Positions 7,633 through 16,800 are shown, numbered from the stretch's first letter. The stretch is DNA of 42,984 nt from Vibrio ouci (GCF_004551525.1 NZ_SATR01000038.1:1-42984), one strand, 5' to 3'. The notes: a model not told the origin generated them from the letters alone. A program made the numbers and translations.

Positions 7633-7796
7633 TCGAATGCTATCGTTCAGAAACGTTGGAACATAAATAGAATACGCGGTGGCAGGGGGCTCAGTGTTAC
7701 TACCTAGATCTGGCTTTCATTGAGGTTCAAGAAAAAGTCGACATTCCCAATGTAACAACGCTTACTTAAAAACTGCCTAAATAATCGGATACATAT

Positions 7797-9305
7797 ATGT
7801 TAAATAAGAACCCAAACCTTGCCTTATTCGGTGTCGGTTTAGCGAGCTTTTTAGGCTGTGTTGACTTTACCATTGTTAATACAGCATTACCGGATATACA
7901 AACTGAATTCTCCTCTTCCCTTTCATCTCTGCAATGGGTGATGAACATTTTTGTTATCGCGCTCTCTTCCATGATGGTGATGATGGGGCGTCTGGGGGAT
8001 ATCTACAGTCATGAAAAGGTCTTCTACGCAGGCGTGGTGGTATTTGGTTTGTCCTCTGTCGCAGCGGCGATAGCTCCAAACATTGACGTACTCATCGTGG
8101 CAAGACTGTTACAGGGGGTTGCCTGCGCTATATTGTTTACCAACTCAGGTGCGATCATTTCCCATATTTTTCCAGCACATAAACAAGGGCATGCGTTAGG
8201 CATTTTATTTGGAATCAATGGACTCGGCTTGGCGATAGGACCTTTCCTTGGTGGCTTACTGGTCAGCTACATGGGCTGGCGATGGATTTTCTTCATCAAT
8301 ATTCCGATTATCGCGCTCTCGGTGCTGGCTTGTCTGGCCTCCATTCCTGCACCGGAGCATCAGGAAAAGAAAGGCCGTCTTGATATACCTGGTGCGATAC
8401 TGGTCACGCTGATCCTCGGGTGTCTATCGATACTATTTACGCAGGGACCGACTTGGGGATGGCTATCATCTAATTCGCTCGCGTTATCTGCTGCAATCGC
8501 ACTGTTTACGTTTGGCTTTGTCTACGCTGAACGTAAGGCTACTGAACCTATTGCCAACTTAAGTATCTTGCGTAATTCGCAGTTTTCTTCGTCGGCGATC
8601 GCCTCCTTTACCTTGGGCGCATTCTATAGTTTGGCGTTCTTTCTGATGCCGCTGTACTTGGCTAATATTCAACACTTACCGGCGTTAAATATTGGATTCA
8701 TGCTCCTTCCGACTACCGCAGGGGTAGCTATTATCTCCCCGTTTGTTGGTAAAGCCGTCGATCAATTTGGCTGCAAACCTATTATCATGTTGGGGCTGTT
8801 GTTATTGGCCATCTCAGCCATACTGCAATCCCAATTCACCGCGAGTGAGACGACACCATTTATTCTTCTCTCATTCCTTTGCATGGGAATTGGTTGGGGG
8901 TGCGTCTTGAGTCCGTCTATGACTGCGGCGGTCACTTCGGTACCGCAACACTATACGGGGGCTGCGATCGGGAATTTAGGCACGATACAAAACACAGGGG
9001 CCTCGATAGGCTTGGCCATCGGCGTCGCATTATTCAACAGCCAGTTACTGGAGCATCTCTCTTCAGGGCGAGAAAACGAATTGGCATCGACGCTACACAC
9101 TGGCGATTTGGAGCAACTCACTCAGGCTTTGGCGAGCCAGTTGTCTTTAGGGATCAATGAAGTCAGTCATCTGGTCATCGACGGCTTTATGGCGTCTTAT
9201 TCAAGTGCGATGTTACTCCTAGCTGCACTCTGCTCATTATCTTGGTTGACTTTACTGTTCAAGATGAAAAGCGCCTCTATGAGCCGCTCGGAAGAAAAAC
9301 CATGA
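7797..9305 (+). CDS. DHA2-family MFS multidrug exporter (14 TM, EmrB/QacA type)
   Basis: The protein has 502 residues with about 14 hydrophobic segments. LGCVDFTIVNTALPDIQ in TM1 is the DHA2 motif D1 (the DxTIVNvALP pattern). GRLGDIYSHEKVF is motif A, ARLLQGVACAILF motif B, and GLAIGPFLGGLLVSYMGWRWIFFINIPI motif C. It is a proton-driven exporter of hydrophobic compounds in the inner membrane. The preceding 164-base gap carries its promoter. The stop overlaps the start of a 25-codon remnant ORF (ATGA). No adjacent regulator or membrane-fusion partner is seen. Confidence 0.92.
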   Translation: MLNKNPNLALFGVGLASFLGCVDFTIVNTALPDIQTEFSSSLSSLQWVMNIFVIALSSMMVMMGRLGDIYSHEKVFYAGVVVFGLSSVAAAIAPNIDVLIVARLLQGVACAILFTNSGAIISHIFPAHKQGHALGILFGINGLGLAIGPFLGGLLVSYMGWRWIFFINIPIIALSVLACLASIPAPEHQEKKGRLDIPGAILVTLILGCLSILFTQGPTWGWLSSNSLALSAAIALFTFGFVYAERKATEPIANLSILRNSQFSSSAIASFTLGAFYSLAFFLMPLYLANIQHLPALNIGFMLLPTTAGVAIISPFVGKAVDQFGCKPIIMLGLLLLAISAILQSQFTASETTPFILLSFLCMGIGWGCVLSPSMTAAVTSVPQHYTGAAIGNLGTIQNTGASIGLAIGVALFNSQLLEHLSSGRENELASTLHTGDLEQLTQALASQLSLGINEVSHLVIDGFMASYSSAMLLLAALCSLSWLTLLFKMKSASMSRSEEKP

Positions 9306-9379
9306 TCACCATGGGCACCTTTTATACCTATGATGAAGCCAGAGCTATGTGTGCTTATAAGACAGTGAGGGCGTTTTGA
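9302..9379 (+). pseudogene. 25-codon remnant echoing the M15 peptidase C-terminus
   Basis: The ORF overlaps the exporter stop by ATGA and ends DEARAMCAYKTVRAF. Bases 9336-9358 match 6393-6415 in the M15 peptidase gene at 22 of 23 positions, in the same frame (ARAMCAY). It looks like the tail of a second, mostly deleted copy of that gene. A real small peptide cannot be excluded. Confidence 0.4.
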
Positions 9380-9417
9380 TTTAGTTCTAATGCTTTCTTG
9401 TGGGACAACATAGACAA

Positions 9418-9449
9418 AAAAGGCGCTAACTCAAAGAGTTAGCGCCTTT
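9418..9449. terminator. Bidirectional terminator hairpin left of the island
   Basis: GGCGCTAACT (9422-9431) pairs perfectly with AGTTAGCGCC (9437-9446). It is flanked by an A tract on the left and TTT on the right. On the minus strand it would be a terminator followed by T6. It lies just outside the left attachment site and may be the original ssrA terminator displaced by island insertion. Confidence 0.75.
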
Positions 9450-9450
9450 C

Positions 9451-9480
9451 CAAACGTTTGGGCTGGCGGCATCTGAATTC
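9451..9480. other. Left attachment site (attL), degenerate ssrA 3' end
   Basis: GCTGGCGG (9462-9469) followed by CATCTGAA matches the ssrA 3' end (30642-30657) at 13 of 16 positions. CAAACGTT (9451-9458) also recurs at 30603-30610 on the ssrA side. The exact crossover core cannot be set from one sequence; GCTGGCGG is the longest perfect match. Confidence 0.6.
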
Positions 9481-9530
9481 TCTGTTTAAGGTATTGTTTT
9501 AGTTATGGAATGTTTGATTTTATTATCTGT

Positions 9531-9555
9531 CTTGGTACATGTCTTGGTACTAAAG
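9531..9555. repeat. Integrase arm-type sites, left end
   Basis: Two CTTGGTAC copies (9531-9538 and 9543-9550) lie in direct orientation 12 bases apart. The whole block matches 30501-30524 beside the integrase gene at 22 of 24 positions. Such repeats are the usual arm-binding sites of tyrosine integrases and should flank the core in the excised circle. Confidence 0.75.
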
Positions 9556-9750
9556 TTGTTTGGTAGTGAGCCAACAGATAAAGCTTAAAATTGTGAAAGT
9601 GATCCAAATAATAGTTGGATGCTCACTCAAAAAACAATGATTCAGCGTTGTCCCATTCACCATTGTAAGCTTGCTGATTGTTCGAGTTCTAGATATTACC
9701 GAGCATACGGCCATTAGCAAATAACAGAGTTCCTTAATTAGTATCTCCAA
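9550..9750 (-). CDS. Possible small membrane protein at the island edge
   Basis: The 66-codon frame starts with TTG at 9750 and lies 29 bases downstream of the coiled-coil membrane protein gene, on the same strand. Two hydrophobic stretches are visible (ELCYLLMAVCSVI and TIIWITFTILSFICWL). Its end overlaps the arm-type repeats, and the ribosome-binding site is weak. I do not recognise a family. It may be spurious. Confidence 0.3.
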   Translation of the reverse strand: MEILIKELCYLLMAVCSVISRTRTISKLTMVNGTTLNHCFLSEHPTIIWITFTILSFICWLTTKQL

Positions 9751-9779
9751 TCCAGCTTGTCACTATCAGTTATATCACT

Positions 9780-11102
9780 TCAATCTTCGGGATCTGAGTA
9801 GTCTCTTAAATTTGCAGAAGTAACATTTTTTTCGTGTTCACCTAATCCGTAACTTCCTATAACGATTGGAAGGTCTACATCAAATTTGACATCGATAGTA
9901 TCGCCACAATAACCTTTGTCTTCTTCTGTTGTTCCGGTAAGTGATGTACTGAAAGATAAGGTAAGCCCTTTTGTACTATCAAAAGAATGGTCTATTAAAT
10001 CCGCAGAGTCAGCTTCATAATCAATTGCATTAGTATTAGCTATTTCTGAGTTTACGGGTGTAGATTCCGTTAAATCCAGTAGTTCATCAAAGTTGTTTAT
10101 AGCTTCAACAAGTTCCTCAACTACCCCATCAATGCTAGAAATGGTTATATTGAACTTATCTGATAGGATTTGTTGAAAATGCTCAAATAGCCAATCTTCT
10201 CCCCAATATTCGATCTTGTTTTCATCTAATACCTTTGCGAAGGCTGGTAGTAGTCTTTCGTCATAAGCTAAATAACGAGTTTTCATCAATGATTCGTGAT
10301 TGAAGTTTCTGTCGTTGAGTAAGTCTTCGAAGGAGCCATAACCAAAGCTAGCAGCAACAATAGCACCTAAACTTGAAGGATTTAGGTACACCTCATCTGC
10401 AGCGATGCTTTCTGACAAGGTATCAATTAAGTAAAAGACAGCAGGAAATCGCATCACTTTAAGCTTATCGTTGTGGATTTCAGTGTTCAGCTCAAACTCT
10501 TGCCTTTCTTTCTCTGTACGAATTCTTTTTAGTTCTGCTTCATGAGTAGCTTTTTGTGTAATGGACTTTTGCTCTTCAGCTTCACTTTTTGCTTTCTCTT
10601 TACGCTTTTCTGCTTCAAGCCTTTCGCTCTCTGCTTTTTCGGTCTCAGCAATTCGTCTACGTGTGTCAGCTTCAATGTTTCTCTTTTCAGCTTCTATTTC
10701 GATCTCAGCGATTTGGTCTTGCATATCGGCTTTCTTTGTGGCTTTGACTAACCGCCCTCGGTGTTCTTCTTTATCTATATCTAAGTCAACAGCACTTGAG
10801 TAGCGTCTTCCTTCGCAAGGAGATTGAGCTCTGTAAATCCAATGGTTTACCCAAGGTAACGCAAATAGGTAGAGCAGCGTTAGAGATGCAGGGCCTACAA
10901 TGAAGTTTATTTCTAGTGGAGATAATGAAGCCGAAAAAGTCTCGATACGTGAGTTAACAGAGCCTACACCCCATATGAGAAGAACCAGCTTATCCCAGTT
11001 ACAAAGCGCCCAAGATGTGAAAAAAGTGCCGACTACGGGGCTAGTTACTCTGGAGTCAATACTGGTGGCCATGGATTTAAAAAAATCTTTAACTATCTGC
11101 AT
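9780..11102 (-). CDS. Two-TM coiled-coil protein of unknown function
   Basis: The protein has 440 residues and an unrecognised family. The N-terminus (SRVTSPVVGTFFTSWALCNWDKLVLLIWG) holds a first membrane segment at about residues 22-48, and a second lies at about 65-90 (EINFIVGPASLTLLYLFALPWV). Residues about 110-225 form a long charged Glu/Lys/Arg/Ala-rich coiled coil, cytoplasmic by the positive-inside rule. A globular domain of about 120 residues follows (EVYLNPSSLGAIVAASFGYGSFEDLL to the INNFDELLDL region) with an acidic tail. It is transcribed away from hsdM, sharing the 210-base region 11103-11312. The architecture (membrane anchor, stalk, globular head) and the defence-rich setting suggest a membrane-associated defence or sensing role, which is only inference. 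Confidence 0.75.
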   Translation of the reverse strand: MQIVKDFFKSMATSIDSRVTSPVVGTFFTSWALCNWDKLVLLIWGVGSVNSRIETFSASLSPLEINFIVGPASLTLLYLFALPWVNHWIYRAQSPCEGRRYSSAVDLDIDKEEHRGRLVKATKKADMQDQIAEIEIEAEKRNIEADTRRRIAETEKAESERLEAEKRKEKAKSEAEEQKSITQKATHEAELKRIRTEKERQEFELNTEIHNDKLKVMRFPAVFYLIDTLSESIAADEVYLNPSSLGAIVAASFGYGSFEDLLNDRNFNHESLMKTRYLAYDERLLPAFAKVLDENKIEYWGEDWLFEHFQQILSDKFNITISSIDGVVEELVEAINNFDELLDLTESTPVNSEIANTNAIDYEADSADLIDHSFDSTKGLTLSFSTSLTGTTEEDKGYCGDTIDVKFDVDLPIVIGSYGLGEHEKNVTSANLRDYSDPED

Positions 11103-11312
11103 GTTACGCTTCTAAGTTGAGGTGTTTAATACAGAGACTATTCTATGCTACAAAATGATGTGACTCAAAGGTGGTATGTGTAAGGTTTAATATGCTTCAC
11201 TCTTTAGTTTCTATAAGCACACATTGTTCGAACCGCTCTTAAGGCGTAAAATCAGAACCAATTTTCTGGTACGGGTATTACCGTGCCACCAGCCTTATTT
11301 ATAAGAATCGAA

Positions 11313-13037
11313 ATGACTAAAAAACTCACCCTCCAGCAGCTTGAATCTTTCCTATGGGAAACCGCTGATATCCTTCGTGGCAACATGGATGCCTCTGAAT
11401 TTAAAGACTATATCTTTGGCATGATGTTCTTAAAGCGCATGTCGGATGCGTTTGAAGAAGAGCAAGAGAAAGTCATTCAGTACTACCTAGACAAAGGTAA
11501 AACACAAGCTCAAGCAGAAGAGTTAGCAGATGATGAAGATGAGTACGATAGTACCTTCTATATCCCTGAGAATGCGCGTTGGTCTGCACTAAAAGACTTA
11601 AAGCACAACATTGGTGAAAGCCTCAACAAAGCGACAGAAGCGATTGAAGAACATAACCCATCCCTAGAAGGTGTGTTGGTGACCATCGACTTCAATATTA
11701 AGAACAAGCTGACTGATGCTAAGTTGCGTGATTTGCTCTCTCACTTTAGCCAACATCGTCTACGTAATGAAGATTTTGAGCGCCCTGATATGTTGGGAAC
11801 GGCTTACGAATACCTAATCAAAATGTTTGCAGATAGCGCAGGCAAAAAGGGCGGGGAGTTCTATACCCCAAGTGAAGTGGTACAACTGCTGGTGGCATTG
11901 CTGAAACCTCATGCTGGTATGCGTATCTACGATCCAACAACGGGCTCAGGCGGTATGTTGGTTCAGACTCGAAACTATCTAAAACAACACGGTGAAAACC
12001 CTGCCAATCTGTCGCTATTCGGGCAAGAGATGAACCTGAATACGTGGGCGATTTGTAAGATGAATATGTTCTTACATGGCGTACAAAGTGCTGACATCCG
12101 CAAAGGCGACACTCTACGTGAGCCAAAGCATACCGAAGGCGGAGAGCTCATTAGCTTTGACCGCGTTATTGCCAACCCGCCGTTCTCACTAAAGAAGTGG
12201 GGTAAAGACGAGTGTGATAATGATGGTTTTGGACGCTTTCCTTATGGTACGCCGCCTAAAGATGCAGGTGACTTAGCCTTTGTTCAGCATATGATTGCTA
12301 GTACTAACAATGAAGGTATGGTCGGTGTGGTCATGCCTCATGGTGTGCTATTCCGTGGTTCAAGTGAGAAGGCGATTCGCCAAGGCATTTTGGAAGACGA
12401 TTTGCTAGAAGCGGTGATCGGTCTGCCATCTGGCTTGTTCTATGGCACGGGTATTCCTGCTTGTTTGCTTATTATCAACAAGAATAAAGCGGCAGAACGA
12501 AGAGGTAAAGTGCTGTTTATCAACTCTGAACTTGAGTTTGAAGAAGGCAAAAACCAGAACAAACTGCGCCTGAAAGATATCACTAAGATTGTTGAAACCT
12601 TCGATAACTATGTTGATGTGAAGCGCTACGCGAAAGTGGTGAACTATTCAGAAATTGCCGAGAACGACTTTAACCTCAACATTCGCCGTTATGCGGATAC
12701 CTCACCACCAGCAGAAATTTTTGATGTACGTGCGATTCTTCATGGTGGTATTCCTGCTCGTGAAGTGCATAACGAATATATTGAAGAAGAAATCCTTGAG
12801 GGGTTTGATATCTCTTTAGTGTTCGATAAAACCAACGATGATTACTATGCCTTCAAACCAAGCATTAAAAGTAAAGAGCAGATCCGAGAAGTTGCAGGTG
12901 ATGTAGACGCCAAGGTTATCACACAACTTGAGCGTTGGTGGGATAAATACCAAGTGTCGTTGCATGAATTTGATAAGCAAGTAACGGAAGCTGAGCAAGT
13001 AATGCAAGGGTACTTAAAGGAGCTAGGTTATGAGTAA
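11313..13037 (+). CDS. hsdM: Type I restriction-modification methyltransferase subunit
   Basis: The protein has 574 residues from MTKKLTLQQLESFLWE. I chose the ATG at 11313 because the alignable HsdM N-terminus begins here. It makes N6-methyladenine with HsdS and is part of the HsdR2M2S1 nuclease. The N-terminal helical domain (ESFLWETADILRGNMDASEFKDYIFGMMFLKRMSD) is typical. GGEFYTPSEVVQLLV is followed by the SAM-binding motif DPTTGSGGML and the catalytic NPPF (FDRVIANPPFSLKKWG), both intact. The stop overlaps hsdS by 8 bases. It is the first gene of a plus-strand operon running to 21482. Confidence 0.96.
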   Translation: MTKKLTLQQLESFLWETADILRGNMDASEFKDYIFGMMFLKRMSDAFEEEQEKVIQYYLDKGKTQAQAEELADDEDEYDSTFYIPENARWSALKDLKHNIGESLNKATEAIEEHNPSLEGVLVTIDFNIKNKLTDAKLRDLLSHFSQHRLRNEDFERPDMLGTAYEYLIKMFADSAGKKGGEFYTPSEVVQLLVALLKPHAGMRIYDPTTGSGGMLVQTRNYLKQHGENPANLSLFGQEMNLNTWAICKMNMFLHGVQSADIRKGDTLREPKHTEGGELISFDRVIANPPFSLKKWGKDECDNDGFGRFPYGTPPKDAGDLAFVQHMIASTNNEGMVGVVMPHGVLFRGSSEKAIRQGILEDDLLEAVIGLPSGLFYGTGIPACLLIINKNKAAERRGKVLFINSELEFEEGKNQNKLRLKDITKIVETFDNYVDVKRYAKVVNYSEIAENDFNLNIRRYADTSPPAEIFDVRAILHGGIPAREVHNEYIEEEILEGFDISLVFDKTNDDYYAFKPSIKSKEQIREVAGDVDAKVITQLERWWDKYQVSLHEFDKQVTEAEQVMQGYLKELGYE

Positions 13038-14307
13038 TGTAGTTCCGGAAGGTTGGGCAGTAACATCAATTGGGGAGTTAACTAAGAAAGACTCGTTGTT
13101 TAGTGATGGGGATTGGGTTGAGAGTAAAGACCAAGACCCGAATGGTTCTAACCGATTAATTCAACTTGCTGATATTGGTGATGGTAGATTTATCAATAAG
13201 TCGTCTCGTTATCTAAACGACGAGCAATTTGAAAGACTAAATTGCACAACGTTGAGAAAAAATGATGTCTTGGTAGCACGAATGCCTGAACCTTTAGGAA
13301 GAGCATGTTTATATCCACTTGATAATGCTCGGGCGGCAACAATTGTCGATATTGCTATTATTCGTACTCCGAATGCTGATCATAAGTGGTTGATGTCGGC
13401 TATTAATTCTTCTGACTACAGAGCGGATATTGAGCTGAATGCCAGTGGTACAACTCGCACTAGAATTGCAAGAGGAGCGCTTTCGAAATTAAAGCTGATT
13501 GCGCCGCCCCTCCCTGAACAAAAGAAAATCGCCGCCATCCTTACCTCTGCCGATGACGTGATTGAAAAAATACAGGCGCAAATCGACAAGCTCAAAGACT
13601 TAAAAACAGGCATGATGCAAGAGTTACTTACTCGTGGTGTCGGTGTGGATGGTAAGCCGCATGCCGAGTTTAAAGACTCGCCAGTGGGTAGGATTCCGAA
13701 GGGGTGGGAGGTTCGGAAGATATCTGAACTATGTACTTATGTAGTGGATTGTGTGAACAAGACTGCGCCAGTAGTAGACTATAAAACACCATATAAGATG
13801 ATACGTACAACTAATGTACGACATGGTCGAGTTGATACTGAGAACGTACGCTATGTTACGGAAGAAACTTATAACGCGTGGACTCGTCGGTTAACTCCAG
13901 AAAATGGCGATTTGATATTTACTCGTGAAGCGCCGGTTGGAGAGTGTGGGGTTTTAGAAGACTCCCGGGGAGTTTTTCTTGGTCAACGGACAATGATGTA
14001 CCGCGCAGATCAAACTAAAACATCATCACATTTTTTATTGTATTCATTGATGAGTGAATATGGAAAGCAGCAGCTTGAAGATTTCAGTGGTGGTAGCACG
14101 GTGCCACATATGAGGGTTCCAGACTGCAGCAAGATCTTAATCAAATTACCGCCGAAAGAAGAGCAGGGTTTAATCGTTAATTCTTTAAAGAGTGTTGATG
14201 TGGCGATAAAAAACAAAGAGAAAAAACTTCAAAAAGTTAGCCATATGAAAAAAGCCCTTATGCAAGATCTTCTAACAGGCAAGGTTCGCGTTAAGGTCGA
14301 GGACTAA
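13030..14307 (+). CDS. hsdS: Type I restriction specificity subunit
   Basis: The protein has 425 residues. It has two target-recognition domains, each closed by a conserved helical region: PPLPEQKKIAAILTSADDVI ... LKTGMMQELLTRGVG at about 155-205, and PPKEEQGLIVNSLKSVDVAI ... MKKALMQDLLTGKVRVK at the C-terminus. The second domain starts with GWEVRKISELC. It reads the two half-sites of the asymmetric recognition sequence and scaffolds HsdM and HsdR. The sequence recognised cannot be deduced here. It overlaps hsdM and is 2 bases from the next gene. Confidence 0.95.
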   Translation: MSNVVPEGWAVTSIGELTKKDSLFSDGDWVESKDQDPNGSNRLIQLADIGDGRFINKSSRYLNDEQFERLNCTTLRKNDVLVARMPEPLGRACLYPLDNARAATIVDIAIIRTPNADHKWLMSAINSSDYRADIELNASGTTRTRIARGALSKLKLIAPPLPEQKKIAAILTSADDVIEKIQAQIDKLKDLKTGMMQELLTRGVGVDGKPHAEFKDSPVGRIPKGWEVRKISELCTYVVDCVNKTAPVVDYKTPYKMIRTTNVRHGRVDTENVRYVTEETYNAWTRRLTPENGDLIFTREAPVGECGVLEDSRGVFLGQRTMMYRADQTKTSSHFLLYSLMSEYGKQQLEDFSGGSTVPHMRVPDCSKILIKLPPKEEQGLIVNSLKSVDVAIKNKEKKLQKVSHMKKALMQDLLTGKVRVKVED

Positions 14308-14309
14308 CC

Positions 14310-15344
14310 ATGAGTCGAGTACACTATTTCCAAAGATACTCCCAGAAAGAAAACGTTGTCACCAACAATACCTTGTTGCTGTTTTCTCGACTGTACAACC
14401 ATAGTCCTGCAAGGTTTGAAGATTTCCTAAATGCCCTCAGTGGTGATGGAAACCTAACCTTTGATGTGGGTATGCAGTTTGCCCAGCAAGAAGGGAATAC
14501 AAAAAGAAATAGTGTACCGGATGGCTTGATTACCCAGAAAAGCATCAAAGTTGTTATTGAGACAAAGCTATATGGGAATTACGGTTTATCCCAGCTATCT
14601 AACCACTTGGAGAGCTTTGAAAACGAAGATACTCAAGTGCTATTGCTTTTAGACCCACGCAAACCAAATGATGAATTCTTAACGCAAGTGATAAGTGACG
14701 TTAAGAGCTTCAACCAAGCAAACGATACGCAAGTGATTTGCTTGGCAACAACTTTCACTGAAATCATCAAAAACTTTGACTCTGTCTTATTGGACTACGA
14801 TCTTGAGCTCCATGAAATCTTGGGTGACTATCGAGAGTTTTGTGATTCGATGTCATTGCTTCCTCGTGACGAGATGGTGATGAGGGCCATCGTTACGGGT
14901 TATACGTTCCATGAGAACATGGAGTTCGGGGTTTACTACGATCCTATTGATAGGGGATTCTCAAACCACGCTTATCTTGGCTTATACAAAAACAAATCTG
15001 TGCGTGGTATCGGTAAGCTAACCAAAATTGTTCATGCTGAATACGATAAAGAGACGGATGAACTTAACTTGGTGGCTTATCAAGAAGGCGCTGAAATAAC
15101 CGAAGATGAGAAAAATCGGATAATTGGGGTGATGCGCTCTGCTGAGGAAGTGCATGGCTGGAACGTCTACACTGGGCATCATTTCTTTGTTGTCGATGAG
15201 TTTGTAGCGACCAACTTCAATAAAAGCTCTAAATACCCAATTCAGCGGTCTAAGTATTTCGATCTAGGAGAAGTGCTCGATATTGAAGTGCTACCAAGTG
15301 ATTCTGAAATAGCCACAAGATTAACTGAAAAAAGCTGGAGTTAA
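14310..15344 (+). CDS. PD-(D/E)XK nuclease-like accessory protein of the RM locus
   Basis: The protein has 344 residues. SVPDGLITQKSIKVVIETKLYGNY (about residues 68-91) has the P-D-(x)13-E-x-K arrangement of the PD-(D/E)XK nuclease core, and QVLLLLDPRKP supplies a following beta strand. The N-terminal part contains LLLFSRLYNHSPARFEDFLNAL, as in other defence nucleases of this fold. The C-terminal half (NHAYLGLYKNKSVRGIGKLTKIVHAEYD) is unrecognised. It lies 2 bases after hsdS and was probably directly followed by hsdR before the Septu-like insertion, since a vestigial hsdR start begins 3 bases after its stop. It may be an extra restriction activity or a regulator. Confidence 0.7.
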   Translation: MSRVHYFQRYSQKENVVTNNTLLLFSRLYNHSPARFEDFLNALSGDGNLTFDVGMQFAQQEGNTKRNSVPDGLITQKSIKVVIETKLYGNYGLSQLSNHLESFENEDTQVLLLLDPRKPNDEFLTQVISDVKSFNQANDTQVICLATTFTEIIKNFDSVLLDYDLELHEILGDYREFCDSMSLLPRDEMVMRAIVTGYTFHENMEFGVYYDPIDRGFSNHAYLGLYKNKSVRGIGKLTKIVHAEYDKETDELNLVAYQEGAEITEDEKNRIIGVMRSAEEVHGWNVYTGHHFFVVDEFVATNFNKSSKYPIQRSKYFDLGEVLDIEVLPSDSEIATRLTEKSWS

Positions 15345-15347
15345 CGC

Positions 15348-15404
15348 ATGGCAAATAATGAATTCGAAAAAGTAGAGGCGCTTGCGATTTTGCTCTGCCT
15401 GTGA
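15348..15404 (+). pseudogene. Vestigial 5' end of hsdR
   Basis: ATG here begins MANNEFEKVEALAI, the same as the start of the intact hsdR at 17569 (MANNEFDKVEAPAI). The frame then becomes unrelated and stops after 18 codons. The two copies differ at several third positions, so this is a diverged allele, not an exact duplication. It follows the previous stop by 3 bases, which is the spacing expected for the ancestral hsdR. The remaining sequence to 15503 has no gene. It is an insertion or recombination scar. Confidence 0.85.
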
Positions 15405-15503
15405 GCTTTTTCTTGGCTATCGCTGTAGTCCTAGATAACCCCCTGAAACTTGGTCGAATATAAGTTAATATAACTTTAATGCTATTTTACGAGAGTAAAC
15501 CTC

Positions 15504-16796
15504 ATGAAACTCAATACATTATCTGTCAAAAACTTCCGTTGCTATAAGGATGAAACTTTCCAGTTTAATCCTCAAGTAAACCTCATAGTTGGACAAAATG
15601 CGACGGGTAAAACAGCTGTGTTGGATGCAGTATCGGTAGCGATGGCGACTTGGATATTAGGTTTTAAGAAGAAAAACGATCAAAAAAGCTTATACCCAAC
15701 CGATGCCACTTTGTCATATGTTGAAAAAGAGGGAGAGTCTCAGTTTGTTGAGGCATGGCCGGTTTTGGTTTCTGCAACTGGAGTAGTTAAAGAGCAAAAG
15801 ATTGAATGGGAGCGCTCTAAAGATTCACCGAAGGGGAACACTCGTTACGGCAATGCTAGTTCATTGATTGCTCTGGCAAAAAATTGCGATGAGCGGCTTT
15901 CGGAGGATATCAACCTTCCTTTGATCAGCTATTATGGCACAATGCGTTTATGGCAAGATCCAAAAGCCTCTAGAGCAAAGCCATCATTAACAAAATCAAC
16001 AACCAAACCTTCTCGCCTAGATGGCTATAAGCATTGTGTCGACCCTCGTATAGCTTTAAAAGAGCTAGTTGCATGGTTTGCTCGCCAAGAGTGGCAAGCG
16101 TTTCAAGAAGGTAAAGAATCTACCATGCTTAAGGTTGTGCGTAAGGCGGTAATTGGCTGTATAGAGCATGCTGAGCATTTACGTTATGACCCAAAAAGAG
16201 AAGAGCTACTTTTAACCCTTAAAGATTCAGAACCACAACCTTTCAACTTGCTAAGTGACGGTCAACGATGTGTTTTAGCTTTGGTTGCGGACATTGCACA
16301 AAAAGCAGCGCGTCTTAATCCTCACTTAGGGGATGAGGTGCTTAATAAGACTGAAGGTATTGTTCTAATTGATGAGCTTGATCTACACCTTCATCCTAAA
16401 TGGCAGCGTCATGTTATTGAAGACTTGCGGAATACTTTCCCTAAAGTGCAATTTATTTGCACAACGCACTCACCTTTCTTAATTCAGTCACTACGCTCTA
16501 GTGAAGAGTTGATCATGCTTGATGGCTTAGCACCAGCTCAACTAGCGAATAAGACTCTCTCGGATATAGCGGTAGGGATTATGGATGTTAACTCGCCAGA
16601 TACGAGTAGCCGTTATGAAGAGATGAAAGGTGTAGCAACAGAATATTTGAAGTTATTAGATGAATCTGAATCAGCCCCTGAGGATAAACTTCAACAGTAT
16701 AAAGAGAGGTTAGCAGAATCGATTGCTCCTTATGATGACAATCCTGCATTCCAAGCATTCCTAGAGATGCAGCGAGTTGCCAAATTAGGAGAGTAA
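15504..16796 (+). CDS. AAA/ABC-type ATPase, PtuA-like (Septu defence)
   Basis: The protein has 430 residues. The N-terminus LNTLSVKNFRCYKDETFQF leads into Walker A GQNATGKT (about residues 30-37). LLSDGQRCVLALVADIA is an ABC-type signature, followed by Walker B GIVLIDELDLHLHPKWQ and the His-switch region FICTTHSPFLI. This is the SMC/RecF-like ATPase design of PtuA in Septu, where it pairs with an HNH nuclease. The next gene is such a nuclease, 4 bases away. Septu acts against phage through nuclease activation. A start with AGAG upstream lies 99 bases after the hsdR scar. No reverse transcriptase or retron RNA was seen, so a retron version is not supported. OLD-like ATPases differ in having a fused Toprim. 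Confidence 0.8.
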   Translation: MKLNTLSVKNFRCYKDETFQFNPQVNLIVGQNATGKTAVLDAVSVAMATWILGFKKKNDQKSLYPTDATLSYVEKEGESQFVEAWPVLVSATGVVKEQKIEWERSKDSPKGNTRYGNASSLIALAKNCDERLSEDINLPLISYYGTMRLWQDPKASRAKPSLTKSTTKPSRLDGYKHCVDPRIALKELVAWFARQEWQAFQEGKESTMLKVVRKAVIGCIEHAEHLRYDPKREELLLTLKDSEPQPFNLLSDGQRCVLALVADIAQKAARLNPHLGDEVLNKTEGIVLIDELDLHLHPKWQRHVIEDLRNTFPKVQFICTTHSPFLIQSLRSSEELIMLDGLAPAQLANKTLSDIAVGIMDVNSPDTSSRYEEMKGVATEYLKLLDESESAPEDKLQQYKERLAESIAPYDDNPAFQAFLEMQRVAKLGE

Positions 16797-16800
16797 GTTA

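Noticed and set aside
10542..10803. Cys/Phe/Ser-rich ORFs on the plus strand
   Set aside because: They are antisense shadows of the coiled-coil region of the gene at 9780-11102.
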